Below, piece after piece: positions 32,104 to 44,520 of a stretch of 64,000 bases of DNA. Location of the stretch: contig CM022672.1 in assembly GCA_012295275.1 (NCBI GenBank), positions 28,038,472-28,102,471 of the forward strand, in the 5' to 3' direction. Made by a program: the position numbers and the translations under genes. The notes under the pieces are model-generated. The model ran no database searches. It saw only the letters and a list, made by a program, of their open reading frames with translations, and was not told where the DNA came from. This stretch comes from Chrysomallon squamiferum (lineage: Eukaryota; Mollusca; Gastropoda; Neomphalida; Peltospiridae). Position 1 is the first letter of the stretch. Each line of letters starts with the position of its first letter.

Positions 32104-32804
32104 CAGTGGTATCTCGAATTACGAGTGCCCAACTTACGAGTTTTTCGAGTTACGAGCAGTCGCTGGTCGATTTTTTGCTTTGAGTTGCGATCCAAAATCC
32201 GAATTAGCCGCCGTTAGTTGGCGTAACGAACAACACAACATCCGACCAGCATCCGCGTCTCACTCGTTTACTTCACGTGGTTACCTGGCCGTGGAAACAT
32301 CTCTGTTGTGTGTTCGCGTCTTGTGCAGTATTTAGCAAAATTTCTTTTTTCTGACCATGGATCGTAAGAAAGTGAGTGCAAAGGACAGTGCTGAGAAGAA
32401 GAAGCGGATGATGTCCTTTGAATTAAAGCTTGAAATCATAGAATAACATGAGCGAGGTGTGAATGTAGTCGACTCGGCTAGGCAGTAAGAGCATAGTACC
32501 ATACTGATGCAGGAGTCGATAAAGACTGTAACTCCAGCCAAACTCGTTAAAATAATTTGTCTGATCTTCAAGATAAATACACTTTACAAAACCAATTTAT
32601 TTCTTTACATTCTCTTTTATTTTCTTTTTTTTATACAATATTTGTCATTTATAAATATATTTTTCTTATTAAAAAATACGTTACAAAAAAATGGTGTGGT
32701 TTTGGGGACTGGATCGGATTAATTTCAGTTAAGTTCAGTTGGGAATATTGATTTGATATACGAGCAAATTGAGTTACGAGCGAATTAAACTTGTAGGTAC
32801 CACT
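32104..32804 (+). mobile_element. Deleted Tigger/pogo (Tc1-mariner superfamily) element
   Basis: The left end CAGTGGTATCTCGAATTACG and the right end, read in reverse as TAGTGGTACCTACAAG, are Tigger-type terminal repeats. Both are flanked by TA. Further inverted similarity is seen in the repeated ttacgag motifs. The interior holds only the start of a transposase and then AT-rich DNA, so the element is internally deleted. Confidence 0.75.
32357..32560 (+). pseudogene. Tigger transposase N-terminal remnant
   Basis: From the ATG at 32357 the frame reads MDRKKVSAKDSAEKKKRMMS, then FELKLEIIE, a TAA (32444-32446), HERGVNVVDSARQ, another TAA (32486-32488), and later ESIKTVTPAKLVK. This matches the N-terminal helix-turn-helix region of Tigger (TIGD1-like) transposases. 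Everything after it, including the DDE domain, is absent. Confidence 0.7.
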
Positions 32805-33549
32805 ATATTTGATATTGGAGGAAATACTAGTAGAGGCATTAATTATTATCCAAACAAAAGCTGCGTGAAAAAATAATTCTCTTGATTTTTAACAACAAAA
32901 CTACCCTATTTAATTATATATATATTGTATTTCACCTATGGTAACACTATTATCTGTGTATGTTTTATAAATATACTATATGTTTTTATTTGCTATGTAA
33001 TAAATTGCATATGTCTTTATTAATTTTTAGGTGCGTTATAAAGCATGTATATAGATATATAATAAATTACATATGGTTTAATTTCCTATATTTATCAAAA
33101 TATTTGGCTCGTAAATTATGTCTTTTTTTTTTTCTTAATTATTGATTTTATCATATTTACTTTGATTATTTAAATCAGGTATATTTTTAATCTCGTGCTA
33201 TTATCAATTTACCCCCCAAAACAAGGATACGTTAATCAAATTTCTGTCAGTATTTGTAAAAACACTGCACATAACTCAAAGGCTACACATAATATTTATA
33301 CGAAGCCATTGTTGCGTTTCCATGCTGTTAAGCTGGGTTTACGCTACACAATGAGAGGTTTTATTTATGGACAAATATAAACCAGTTTCATTCTTCAGTT
33401 TATTTGGTCAAAGCCACGTCGGTCTGTTTTCCGGAACTTTTTTTATCACAAATAATCCTGTAATTGAAGTTGCAGGTTCAGTTTGTCTCAGTTCACTACG
33501 CCCGTGCTAATGGCATTTGCTGAAAAATTAAACACGAAATATGTAGAGG

Positions 33550-34750
33550 TATACTGTATTTATCATAGAATGATAGTAAGAGTAGTAAATCGTAATATAC
33601 AAAGCCATGATGTATTTATGGTAGAACGAAGATAATATGAATAAAGCTAAACTCGAAATACACAGAGAAGAATAATATATTTATTGTAGAAAGATGGCAT
33701 ACTTAGTAAATCGAGATTCTTAATATTTTGGAAACGCAATGAATTCTATAGAAAGATGGTACATTGAGTAATTCTAGACTCATACTCTGAGGAATAACGA
33801 TTTATACTGAATTAAATACAGTGGTAAAACGGTGGTGCTTACCCCAGACAACGATGGGGTGTAAAATTCAACCAGTTTGTAGATGGTCCCGGTTTTATAA
33901 CGGTTTTTATTTGGTTAGGATCGTTATAAATAGAATTATTTCCCTTGTCGGGAACAATCAAAAATTGGAATGTACCGAAATGTCCCGATATAACCCGAAA
34001 TTCATACGGTAAAGTTACATTGGTCATATTTACTTAACCATTAAAAAACGTATTTTCTTTGGATTAAGAGCACATATATATATATATAAAAAGATACACA
34101 ATTTACTTTTTGTGTCAGTTTGATCCGTTTTCTTTTAGTTCCTGGTAGTCACATTGTTTTTCCTTCTCTGTATCTGTAATGAATACTGATAATGTACAAT
34201 GTATTTATTGTTGAACAATATCATGCTAAATAACTTCTCAGTAAAAATATATTTTGGTATATGAAGATAATTCTAAATATTTTTATATAGCATTTTAATT
34301 TATTTTGTTAATGAAGGTGGTGCCTGGCGAAATTTTATGGCATTATAATTTAATTTATCGTTCACATTTTAACCAAAATAGATCGTATTATAATTTATTT
34401 ATCCTAAAGAAATTACAAGCACAGATGAATCTAAAAATATAGTACTGAAAAATACAGTGTTATACATTATTTATTGCAGATAGATGGTATGCTGAGATTA
34501 ATTTAAATATTTATTTTATTTATAGTGAAAAAATTGGTAAGACGAGACAAATCTTGATATATAATATATAATGATATAATTTATTTATGGAAGAAAGACA
34601 GTACATGGGAAGATAAAACTAAATATAGATTTGTTAGTACATGACTAATATGTACCTTCCCATGGATAGGAAACCACAGACAGTCATGGAAAATAAGTAT
34701 GGATATGAGGAAGAAATGTACACATTGAATAGAGATTTAAAGAGTTGTAT
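33550..34750 (+). repeat. Degenerate ~63-bp tandem array, interrupted by an insertion
   Basis: Variants of tatttattgtagaaagatgg plus tacattgagtaaat occur at about 33556, 33613, 33679 and 33742. They resume in weaker form at about 34205, 34470, 34580 and 34690. The interval 33812-34020 does not fit the pattern. It reads as foreign, higher-GC sequence beginning cagtggtaaaacggtggtgc. Confidence 0.5.
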
Positions 34751-34759
34751 ATTCCAGTT

Positions 34760-35517
34760 CACTGTATTATTAATAATTATAAAGCTATTTTAAGAATGGT
34801 TCTTGAAAATTGACAAAAATCCAATACATCTTTCCATTATTCTCATTTTCTTTTTCATTTTTTTTTTCCATTCGATCTTATAATTAATTTCTAATAATGA
34901 ATATATATGAAGTCTTAAATATAGTCCACAGTTACACCAGTTATTGATATTTAATTGAATGATGTGCGTCAATAAGGTAATTTTATTGTAGGAATCGAAA
35001 TCGTCAATAACCGAATGCGTTCCTTTAATTATTGTTTGCTGCTACTGGTTACTATCTGTATAGAATGCTTTTCACGAGAATGTCTTTAAAATAGTATTAC
35101 AATCTCAACCTGTGGATTTGTCCAATAATGACTAGATTTGACATGACCATGATCTTTGATTATACGTAAGAATAAATACGTTAATGATATCTGTACTGAT
35201 GAAGATGCCGTTGCCGACACCTTAATACAGAACAGTTTTGAATACCGTGATAACTGAACATAAAAGCTTTTTAAGAGAAATATTTATACTGATTATGCCG
35301 TAGATAGTACTGGTATTTTCTTTATCTTTATTTGTTTTTATTTTTATTTAAATGTTGTTGTTTTGTTCAATTATTGTTATTACTATTATTTCTATTTTTA
35401 GTTAATTGTGTTAAGTATTAATTATTATTTTATTTTATTTTATTTTATTAATTTTTTTTTTATTTCAGCTTGAAATTATATTATGTTTTGGGAATGTTTT
35501 TTAATTATTTATTTGAA

Positions 35518-35565
<48 letters not shown>

Positions 35566-36160
35566 TATTTATTTTTTGTGTGTTTTTTTGTGCGTTGTTC
35601 AAATTCATTTTTAAACGGAAGATATTCCTTTGTAAATTATTATTATTATTTTTTTTTTTTTTACCATCTCAAATGTGTCTTTAAGAAGAAGGAACGGAAC
35701 ATTAGTAACAAAAAGTAGATAATACCAAGCAAAACACAGTGAGGTGTACAACGTCAACTTGAATTAATCCAGGGTGATCGAAATTTCAACAGCAGCAACA
35801 TCAAGAACAATTAAAATAAAATAAAAATGATTAAATACAATTAAGAATTTGTTAATATTAAAATGAATACGATGATAATGATGCTGATGTAGCTGTGATG
35901 ATGTTTGTGAAACACTTACAATAACAAAACGTAAATGTTAAAATATTATGACAATTAGCGAAACACATGATTTCCGAAACGCGTAAATAGCTAGTTTCTC
36001 TCGACAAATGTCATCAAATTAAAAGGCTTTTGAGAAAATTAGTTTTTCATCGTCGCATCCTGAGAGTATAAATATCGAGGAAGTCATAGATAAAAAAGAA
36101 ATCATTCCAAAGTTTAAAATTGTTTCGAAAGCTTATTGTCTGTTTTTACAAATAATCAGC
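34760..36160. other. Intergenic, no gene recognised
   Basis: AT-rich sequence with an ATT run at 35530-35570 and other decayed TTA/TTTTA runs. No splice-supported frame was seen. Confidence 0.45.
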
Positions 36161-36347
36161 GTGAGTTAAATGCGACATACATCTTTCCGAAATTTACTTT
36201 ATAATTACTGTCTTTGTTTATATATAGGTACACACATATATGTACATGATCTTTTTTCTTTTGGTAATAATTTTTTTAAATACTCCCAAAAAATTGCAAA
36301 AACCTATTTTGGCATTCCTGAATCTGGCAGTGAGATTATAACACATC

Positions 36348-36837
36348 TTAATTGGACACGCCAGTTTTTCCATTTCTGGCAGTTTATTTCTCACCCTTAC
36401 TAATTGGTGTTCCGACACTTTAATTGATGGCCTATCACCTTAACTGATGTACTTTTGTTAAACAGTATTTTGTCCACAATTTGAAAGCACATTCCATCAC
36501 ACTTTACACATGAAATGTCCCAGAAAGCACTCCACCGCAAGCTGACAAGTAGGAAGCCGTGTCCCGGGTACACGTGACGTACTCCAATCCCAGCTGGAAG
36601 AGCTTGTGCTTGTTTTCTGGTAGTATTTCCTGTCTCCAAATGTTACTGAGATATAACATTAATTTCATGTCTCCAAACATTAATTTTGTTGCAGTCTCTA
36701 TTGCGGCTCACCTCTACTCTTCACTGCTCATTAAGGTTAATCTCGTTAATCGCCCCCTCTGTTCTTCACACTTCTCGTTAACTCCATGCGTCTAAATTGG
36801 CCTTAATTGCTCACGCCAGTTTTCCCATTTCTGGAAG
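36348..36837. repeat. Pair of 35-bp direct repeats around 420 bp of higher-GC sequence
   Basis: The copy at 36348-36382 starts ttaattggacacgccagttt and the copy at 36803-36837 starts ttaattgctcacgccagttt. They match at about 30 of 35 positions. Each contains a gccag/ctggc hairpin. The interval is less AT-rich than its flanks and may be an unclassified mobile element or a relic of one. Confidence 0.45.
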
Positions 36838-37009
36838 CGGATTAGAACACCTCACCGCTTACCTAATCAGGAGACTGCCAGTTTTTGGAACATACCTATT
36901 TTTTATCTCGCGCACTAAAGGAGAAAAAGTTCCTGCATTTATTTTGTTTCTGTATAAAGAAATGTCTGAATCTGAGAAACAGTACAAAAAAGTTTCAGAA
37001 TAGGAATAA

Positions 37010-38342
37010 CGTTAAAAGACTTGATTAGAAAATAGAAAGTGTTTTCCATCAAAGTTATGCATACAAGTCATATTAATGTGGCCAAAACCAGAGACGACAC
37101 CAGAAATACAGTTGGTCTTCGATAAACATCATCAGTGCTTACCGTCAAATCACGACGAATAACGAAATGACGCAAACAGAGGAATTAATGTAAGTAACAT
37201 AGATACGTTCTAGATACACCCTAATTTTACCACTTAACTTACATAAATATAATGTAATGTACCTTTAAACAATAATAAATACGTAATAAATAACTTGCAG
37301 TAAAACATAGGTCCTGTTTGAAAACTACTCAAACAACAATAGTATATAATGTGATGGGTTTTTTTTTGGTGGGGGGGTAATATTTTTTATTATATTGAGG
37401 ATATTTTTATTTTTGTATTCAGTTCAGATTAACTGTATGGATGATACTTAAATAATAATATTATGCAAATTGAATGTTTTCAAAGTATATATATATTTTT
37501 TTACAGCTGTGGTAGTAATAACAATATAAAGCAAAATAAATAAATAATTTGATTTTCTTTTAAAACTAAATCTAAGTTTTAAAGAAAAAAGTAAGAGATA
37601 TTTAGTAATTTAAAAAAAAAAAAAAAAACGCTCCCTGAATAAACATAATTTAAAAAGAAAAGATGAAAAAAATATATAAGTTAAAAATATATATAGAAAA
37701 ATTGTTATTTACGATATCTTTTTAAGTTTGCTCTAGTTACTTTTAGTGGCTTTCTCAGAAAGTATTGCTCTAACAGGCGTGCTTAGCAACCAGCTTGCTC
37801 TGATTAGCACACTATTTTTCAGTTTATTTCAGCAATTTAGAAATGTTTTGAAAACTATTTAGTAACATGTTATTTTGCCAGAAACAGTCTATTGTCGATT
37901 TTTTAATGGTTTTTTTTTTTACTTTATTTTTTATTTTTATTTTATTTCCCAGAGGCCATAAAAAGTTAACCGCGTCGTTATTAATGCGCTAGTTAATTAC
38001 AGCTGGTTCAAGTCCGTTACGGTATATTTATTTTCATTAACCAAAACAGCAAGCGTGACGCTGGAATATGATAATCAATGGCGTTGACAATAACCGATAA
38101 AAGATAAATACGAGGGTAGTTACATTCACCAAACAAGAGGCAGATCTTCATACAAACTGAAATTCTGAAGAACAAATAAAAACTATGGTGCTGATGAAAC
38201 ACAAAAAAATCGAATAAAATCTTCTTGCCAGCAAGATGTAACAAAAATGGCAGCATCGATTTATATTTCATTGGATATTCACAATGATTCCTTGATTTTG
38301 ACTATTTTCTTCCGGTGTTTACCAAACTAAGTCTAGATCATC

Positions 38343-38374
<32 letters not shown>

Positions 38375-38860
38375 GAATAATAATAGAATAAATAAATTAA
38401 TAAATAATTTATGACATACCCGATTATATGATTCCAGAGTACCTTTTATGATTCTAGAGTACGTTCAAACGAAAGGTTACGAAGGATAATATTTTAATAT
38501 GTAGACATGTTTGAACAAAATGAATAAAATTCCAACCAGATTAGATTGGCGATAACAACAGTTCAGACTGCAAGTTGAAAAAAAAAATTGTTAGACAAAA
38601 TCTAAAATGAAAACATCGAGATTAATTACATTAAGAATATTGAAATCTTTTTCTGTAAATGAAGAACTAAAGTGATAAAATTGAAAATGAAACTACATCC
38701 CCTCCTGGAGGTAATTAAGTTTAACTGGGCCCTATGTCAGTTTTTGGAAGAAGTTTATAAGTATATGTTTCTTATTTCAGTAGAAACAAATATCATCGGA
38801 TAGCTCTAACGCGGGCTAAGATAACTTATTTACACAATCCAATCTGCTAATAACTTAATC
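37010..38860. other. Intergenic, no gene recognised
   Basis: AT-rich DNA with poly-A and poly-T runs and an AAT run near 38347. The 84-codon minus-strand frame at 38017-38271 is not recognised. Confidence 0.45.
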
Positions 38861-38921
38861 TTCTTGTCTGTAAAATATAATGTACCGTTACACACTTATC
38901 ACAAATTTCAATTTTACGGTT

Positions 38922-39110
38922 TTAGTCTTCAGGTCCTGTTTCATCGTCAGATTCTTCCAGTTCTACTGGATTTCTCTCCAGTACATCAGTTAGTTTTTGT
39001 GATAAAATCATTTGATCTTCACGCCAGAGTGGTTCTGCACCCACTTTCCATCCACGCCCTTCATAGAGTTTGGGATCTCATTTATGATACACAGTGCATG
39101 AGATACTGTA
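38922..39110 (-). pseudogene. Broken copy of the unidentified element protein (C-terminal part)
   Basis: The minus strand reads EGRGWKVGAEPLWREDQMIL, then SQKLTDVLERNPVEL, EESDDETGPED and a TAA stop at 38922-38924. A TGA a few codons upstream breaks the frame. It pairs residue for residue with the C-terminus of the frame at 40204-40551. Confidence 0.5.
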
Positions 39111-40203
39111 ACTATTCCAACAACCATGGAGATATTTTTGAGGAGAAAATCTACATGACAATTAGAAGTGTCCAAACATTGGGAAAGGATAGACATGAGG
39201 ATGGACTAGAGGCCTTTAATGTTTCAAAATGGAAAACATCCTGCTGTTTTCTTCTTCTTTTTTTCTGCTTTTTGTTGATCGAGAATTTCATGGATGGGAT
39301 GACTTTATGTCTGTTACAGGTGTTCTATCAACATCAGTAGGCTGCGATCCTGTGATTTAACACTGTAAAATAATATTTGAGATTCGCTGTAGAGGCAGTA
39401 CATGAGTCACAATATTTAACTTAGAGGTATGCATAAAAGCATGTCAAAAGATTAAAAAAGAGCCTGATCAAAAGCACGTGATCCACATGGAACCTTTCCT
39501 TATGGTTGGGAAGACGATGGATATATATGACCTAACTTATGTTTTACTTAAAGCTGGATTTGTAGGGTGGTTAGGCAAGGTGTATGGTTTACTCAGTGAC
39601 AAAAAGAGTCATTCAGTGGCACATCACAAGACTGTTGGAGAATTTGGAAAGTCTTCTGATAACAAATGTCTAGGACAGTTTGGTAAAAGCATATTTTTTT
39701 ACAACTTACCAGACACAGGCAAATTGAAACAGAAAAATGAAATCCTCGTCAGTTAATTCATGACTGCATCAGTGACCCAGACGTTAACTCTCAGAAACAG
39801 ACTCTGTAACATATTCTCAGGTGCTGCAGTATTAGCTGACATTGCAACTGATCTCCAGCTGAGAAGCAAGGAGCTAGAGAAAGGTCCAATTTTGTCGAGC
39901 AAAGACTAAAGAGACAGAAGTAGGGTTGTTCTGTACAGAATCACGACAGTGATATATACTGGATCTTGTTATATTGTCCCAGCCAAATATATATAACTAT
40001 CCTCTTCGATTCTGATCATGGTAGCAAGATGCAACTTATCAGTATTGCAAATATGTGTTTAATCTGTTTAGAGTGAATTTGCTTCCACCGGTTCGGTCAG
40101 CTCTTTCAGATTCAAGCACTGAAGTTGTTAATGCAATTTCGTGTATACTGTATAGCCATGAAGCATTTAGAAAAAATCTAGTATATTAACGGTCATCTTT
40201 TTA

Positions 40204-40551
40204 TTGGTTATCAAAGGTTTGCCTATGCAAGTTAGAGAGTGTAGACGAACGTGGCTCTTGATGTCAAAATATGATAAGAGTATTTCGGTTGAGAGTACCA
40301 ATGACCTGGCTAGATTGTCTCAGAGTAGAGCGTGCTTGAAAGAACATTCTGTTCGATCAAATTATCAGAAAAGAAAATGGCAAATGTTCCATAGTATAAA
40401 ATACCATGAGATCCCCAAAGCGTGGGAACGGCGTGAATGGAAAGAGGGTGGAGAACAACCCTGGTGTGCGGATGAAATGATCTTACCACAAAAATTTGAG
40501 ACAAATGCAGAACTGGTGAAATCTGACGATGAAACAGGCGATGAAAACTGA
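40204..40551 (+). CDS. Unidentified element protein, C-terminal part (115 codons open)
   Basis: The open frame includes KYHEIPKAWERREWKEGGEQ, DEMILPQKFETNAEL and the acidic tail SDDETGDEN. A matching copy on the other strand at 38922-39110 shows that this frame has been coding in the past. The 5' part has no clear start or splice site. It is probably the end of a transposase or other mobile-element protein; the family is not recognised. Confidence 0.4.
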   Translation: MVIKGLPMQVRECRRTWLLMSKYDKSISVESTNDLARLSQSRACLKEHSVRSNYQKRKWQMFHSIKYHEIPKAWERREWKEGGEQPWCADEMILPQKFETNAELVKSDDETGDEN

Positions 40552-40721
40552 AACAGTAAAACTGAAATTTGTGATAAGTAAGAACACAAAACGTATACGT
40601 CTACCTTTAATCGTGCTTTTTCTGTAGATTTACTTTTATATACTGTATATTTGGAAATAAAATTCAGGAATGTTTCCTTTTCTTTAGAATAGGCATCTTG
40701 TATATGCTATAGGTATGTGTA

Positions 40722-40763
40722 TATATATATATATGTGTTTGTGTGTGTGCGCACACACACACG

Positions 40764-40795
<32 letters not shown>

Positions 40796-40797
40796 CA
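40722..40797. repeat. (TA)n(GT)n(CA)n(TA)n imperfect palindrome
   Basis: TA, GT, then a GCGCACACAC centre, CA and TA runs make an almost perfect inverted repeat that could fold as a hairpin. Minus-strand frames over it are artefacts. Confidence 0.85.
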
Positions 40798-41283
40798 CTT
40801 GCCTATAGCAAGAGTAGAAATATATAATATGTACAAAATATAATATGTATATAGCATATACAACATTAGAAATCAAACAAAAACAAACAATAGCAACAAT
40901 GAAATAAACTAAAGCACACCTCCACATTATTTTAAAAAAATCATATTTTATATTATTCTGTAGTAAAAAAACAAAGCAAGTCATTAACTGATGTGCTGCG
41001 AAAGTATAATTTGAAACGTTTATTGTATTTTGTACATGCTCTTTGATCAGACCTTTCAAATATTGACAGAAGCGTCGATGAACAGTTTAAGTTCAAAGCA
41101 AACGTATAAAACAAAAACAAATCAATGGCTGTATGAAACACAAAACGCAGGAGCAGCGTAACGAAAACATTTTCGATTAATCCTATTTTTTTATTATTTT
41201 TTTATCTCAGATCGAGCTTTCGACACACTTACCTACCGTGTAAGTCAGACCAACCGACATACACAGACACACATAGACAGACA

Positions 41284-41284
41284 G

Positions 41285-41360
<76 letters not shown>
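41284..41360. repeat. (GATA)n microsatellite
   Basis: About 19 GATA units, one with a substitution (gataaata). Confidence 0.95.
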
Positions 41361-41361
<1 letters not shown>

Positions 41362-41829
41362 CACTAGTAGATGTATTAATTAATAATTGCAGTTTAAGTA
41401 ATGAAGAGATTTTTTTTAATTCATAAATTTATGATCACAGATTTTTATGACTATACTAATAACTTAAACAGTATAATTCATCTTATACAAGCATGTATTT
41501 TTGTATTTTTTATTATTTATTTATTTGTTTATTGTTTTAGTTCCATTACTAATAAGCTTTAACAGGATTAGAGCTGAAGAAAAAAGTTAATTATACGCTT
41601 TCAAATGTAAAGATATTTTGATTTTGTTTCTTTCTCAAGTTTCACTTGTCTCCATAATTAGTGTTTTGAATAACGCAACTAGTTCACTTAATATGCCCCA
41701 ATGTTATAAATTATTTCGCTCAGCGGCTGAGGAACAACGTGAAAGTCATTTACCAACAATTTTACCCCACTGCCCTGTCGTCTCACTCGAAATCGATATA
41801 GTGTTCACATGACTGTAGTGGTACGAGTG

Positions 41830-42330
41830 TTTAATTGGTTCGAAATAATCTGGAAGTGCTTCAGTGTGGCGCATCAATCAGTGACCGCGACAAATTACCA
41901 GTGCGTATTGACAATTTCACGACTAATTTGTCGCGTTGCCCTGAAGGCGATGACCTGATCATCCATCCTGTTTTTCTGAGCGAGTTTTCCAGCCAGACAC
42001 GTTCTTTCAGAGCCGCCTAACTCCAACTTCGTGACGCAGAGTAACAACATTTCACGAATGAGTCTTCTTTTCGAGATTCCAATAATAGATGCGCAATGAA
42101 AACACCGTATGGAGCAATTTTGCATTGACAGCCTCTAATTACAAGCGATAGACAGTGAAGACTTTGCTTCGCAGCCGATTACGTCAAAGAAGAACCGTCA
42201 ATTTGGCAGCGATACTCCTGTAATTGATCGTTCGGTGTTGTCCTTCTGCTTTGGCTTCCAGCCAGGACGAGACAAGCACACGTGATCAACGTAAATGCTG
42301 CAAACCGCCAACTTGTTGTTAGCTTTCACT
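41830..42330. other. GC-richer island of unknown function
   Basis: This 500-base segment is clearly less AT-rich than the kilobases on both sides. It contains an open minus-strand frame of 76 codons (41895-42125) and a 61-codon plus-strand frame. Neither translation is recognised. It could be a promoter and 5' exon of a gene outside the window, or an old mobile-element fragment. Confidence 0.3.
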
Positions 42331-42339
42331 CAGTTAATG

Positions 42340-44487
42340 ACAACAAGTGACCCCAGGCGAAAATTATGAAAGTGAATCACTAAATAAAACCACACTGATA
42401 CCAACGTTTCAATTGTATCTAGTTTTTTGCCAAGAGATGAATATTCGGCTAAACAATATGAAAATATCATCGTGCCAAATCTTGAAATTAAATGTCTGTT
42501 AACGTTAATTATTTAGAATGAATCGCTAGTAAAAAACGTGTCCTACATATCTTGTTATTTGTCTGTAATCTGTATGAGCTTATTAATAAAATAATAATAA
42601 TAATAATAGTTGTAGTAGTACCGGTGGTGGTGGTGGTGGTGGTTCTATTGGTACTAGTAATGACAACAACAACAACAACATTATTAATAATAATAAAAAT
42701 ATTATTTACTTATTTATTTATTTATTTTAATTGCTTAGCAGTAAGGGATATTTATAAACACTTTCTGATGGATAGAGAGAAAAGCAGATACCAAGTCTTA
42801 GATAAATATCTCCAGCTGTGTTAACCAAAATGAGCAATAGCCAAACGAGTTTACACAAATAATAATAATAACCTATCAAAATAGTAAATGATAAACAATC
42901 AAAGAAATATAAAAGAAATAAAAAGTAATATAAAAACCTACACAGTATTTACAGAAATAACACCATAACGTTAGTTCGGATTGGAATACAAAGAAATATA
43001 AAATAATCGATGAAAGTCTACTCGTCAAAACCAGTGCATAAAACATACAACTCAGTCACAGGTGACATTCTATTCCGGTGTTTCACAATCTCCTGCTTTT
43101 TACGTACAGAATTTCCATATCCAGTAATGTAGTGCTGTTGCATTTGTATAATGTTTTTCTTTTTAATTCAAGAAATAAACGAAAAACACAAGAATGCTGG
43201 TAATAAATAGATCTATTAATATTACCGAAATGTCAGTAGAATATACCATGATAATTATTTTTATTTATTTTATTATTTTATTTATTTTAATTTTTAATGA
43301 AACCATCTCTGGAATATATATAAATGTTTTACTGCCCCAGGAAAAACAGTTTGTAATAACACGGCTGGAGCCCTGAATTACTTTACACAGTTTGTATCGA
43401 TACACGTTCATGCATGTACATATATACACATATTCATACACATATTCATTTTAATACATACACAGATATAAAGACGTAAGCATATAAATATAACAATACA
43501 ATAATATTAAAACGAGGCAAAGTGATAGAGAACAGATGTAGACATAGAGATTAAAAAAGAAAAAGAATGGTGAAATATTATAAATGAGCTTTTTGTTATG
43601 CGTATTTACTACAAATCTTTATTATGTTAAAAAAATAATAATAATAAAATTGTTTGTGAAAAAGAGACTTCGGTTCATCATATTAACTTTCTGGTTTGCA
43701 GTTACATCGATAATTACGTTAGTATTAATTTTCAACTGCCGTATGAATTATGTAAAACAACTTTTTTCTATTTATAGATCAGTAAGGCAAAAATAGTCTT
43801 GCGTTAAAAAATTATTATCACTGACTCTGGATTCGGATTAATTTTAATATAATTCTTTTTTTTTACTTTCTTCTATTAACCCGCCACCAGGCACAGATGG
43901 AAAGGAAACTAGGTAAAACTGTATTGTATTGCCTTAAAACATTAACTGTCACTGCTTCTACATTTATCTTAATTTCAGTTTTTAATCTTAATAAAATGGT
44001 CTGAGGAACAGGTTCGACTCGGAAATAAGTCAAAATATAGTCCTGCCTTAAAATAGTAATTATCAAAGATTTTACATCAAATTTATTTTGATATTCATGT
44101 AGGTTTCTATTGAATAAAAGAGTCGTGACCTCAAATTTGTGACAATTTGTTGGTTTGGGGTTGTTTTTTTTGTTGAAATTATACAATAAAAAACCCACGT
44201 TAAAATAGAGAAATTATATATTGTGGAAGAAAAATAATCGTGCAGGTGGTTTTAACATATCGGTTTTAATTTCTATAATCTTATGTACGTATTTCCTTTC
44301 GCTTTCTTTTATATTATTATTATTGTTATTATTATAGCTTTTTTTTTTTTTTTCAGACTGGCGACTCTTTTAAAGAGCAATATATTCTGTGTTAATAATA
44401 TTTAAAAAAAAGTTTTGTAAGTTATCACGCACCTATGCTGTTCATAGACCATTACAGTTAGTGCATTTAATCATTTTTATTTTATTT

Positions 44488-44520
<33 letters not shown>

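Larger units (their letters stand above)
38893..40585. mobile_element. Two inverted, diverged copies of an unidentified coding element
   Basis: The plus strand of 38893-39100 is about 75% similar by eye to the reverse complement of 40390-40580. Both encode the same C-terminus, MIL(S/P)QK... to SDDETG(P/D)E(D/N) and stop. The similarity therefore follows coding sequence, not a simple terminal repeat. The 1.3 kb between them has a further unrecognised open frame (39478-39756). I do not know the family. Confidence 0.5.
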
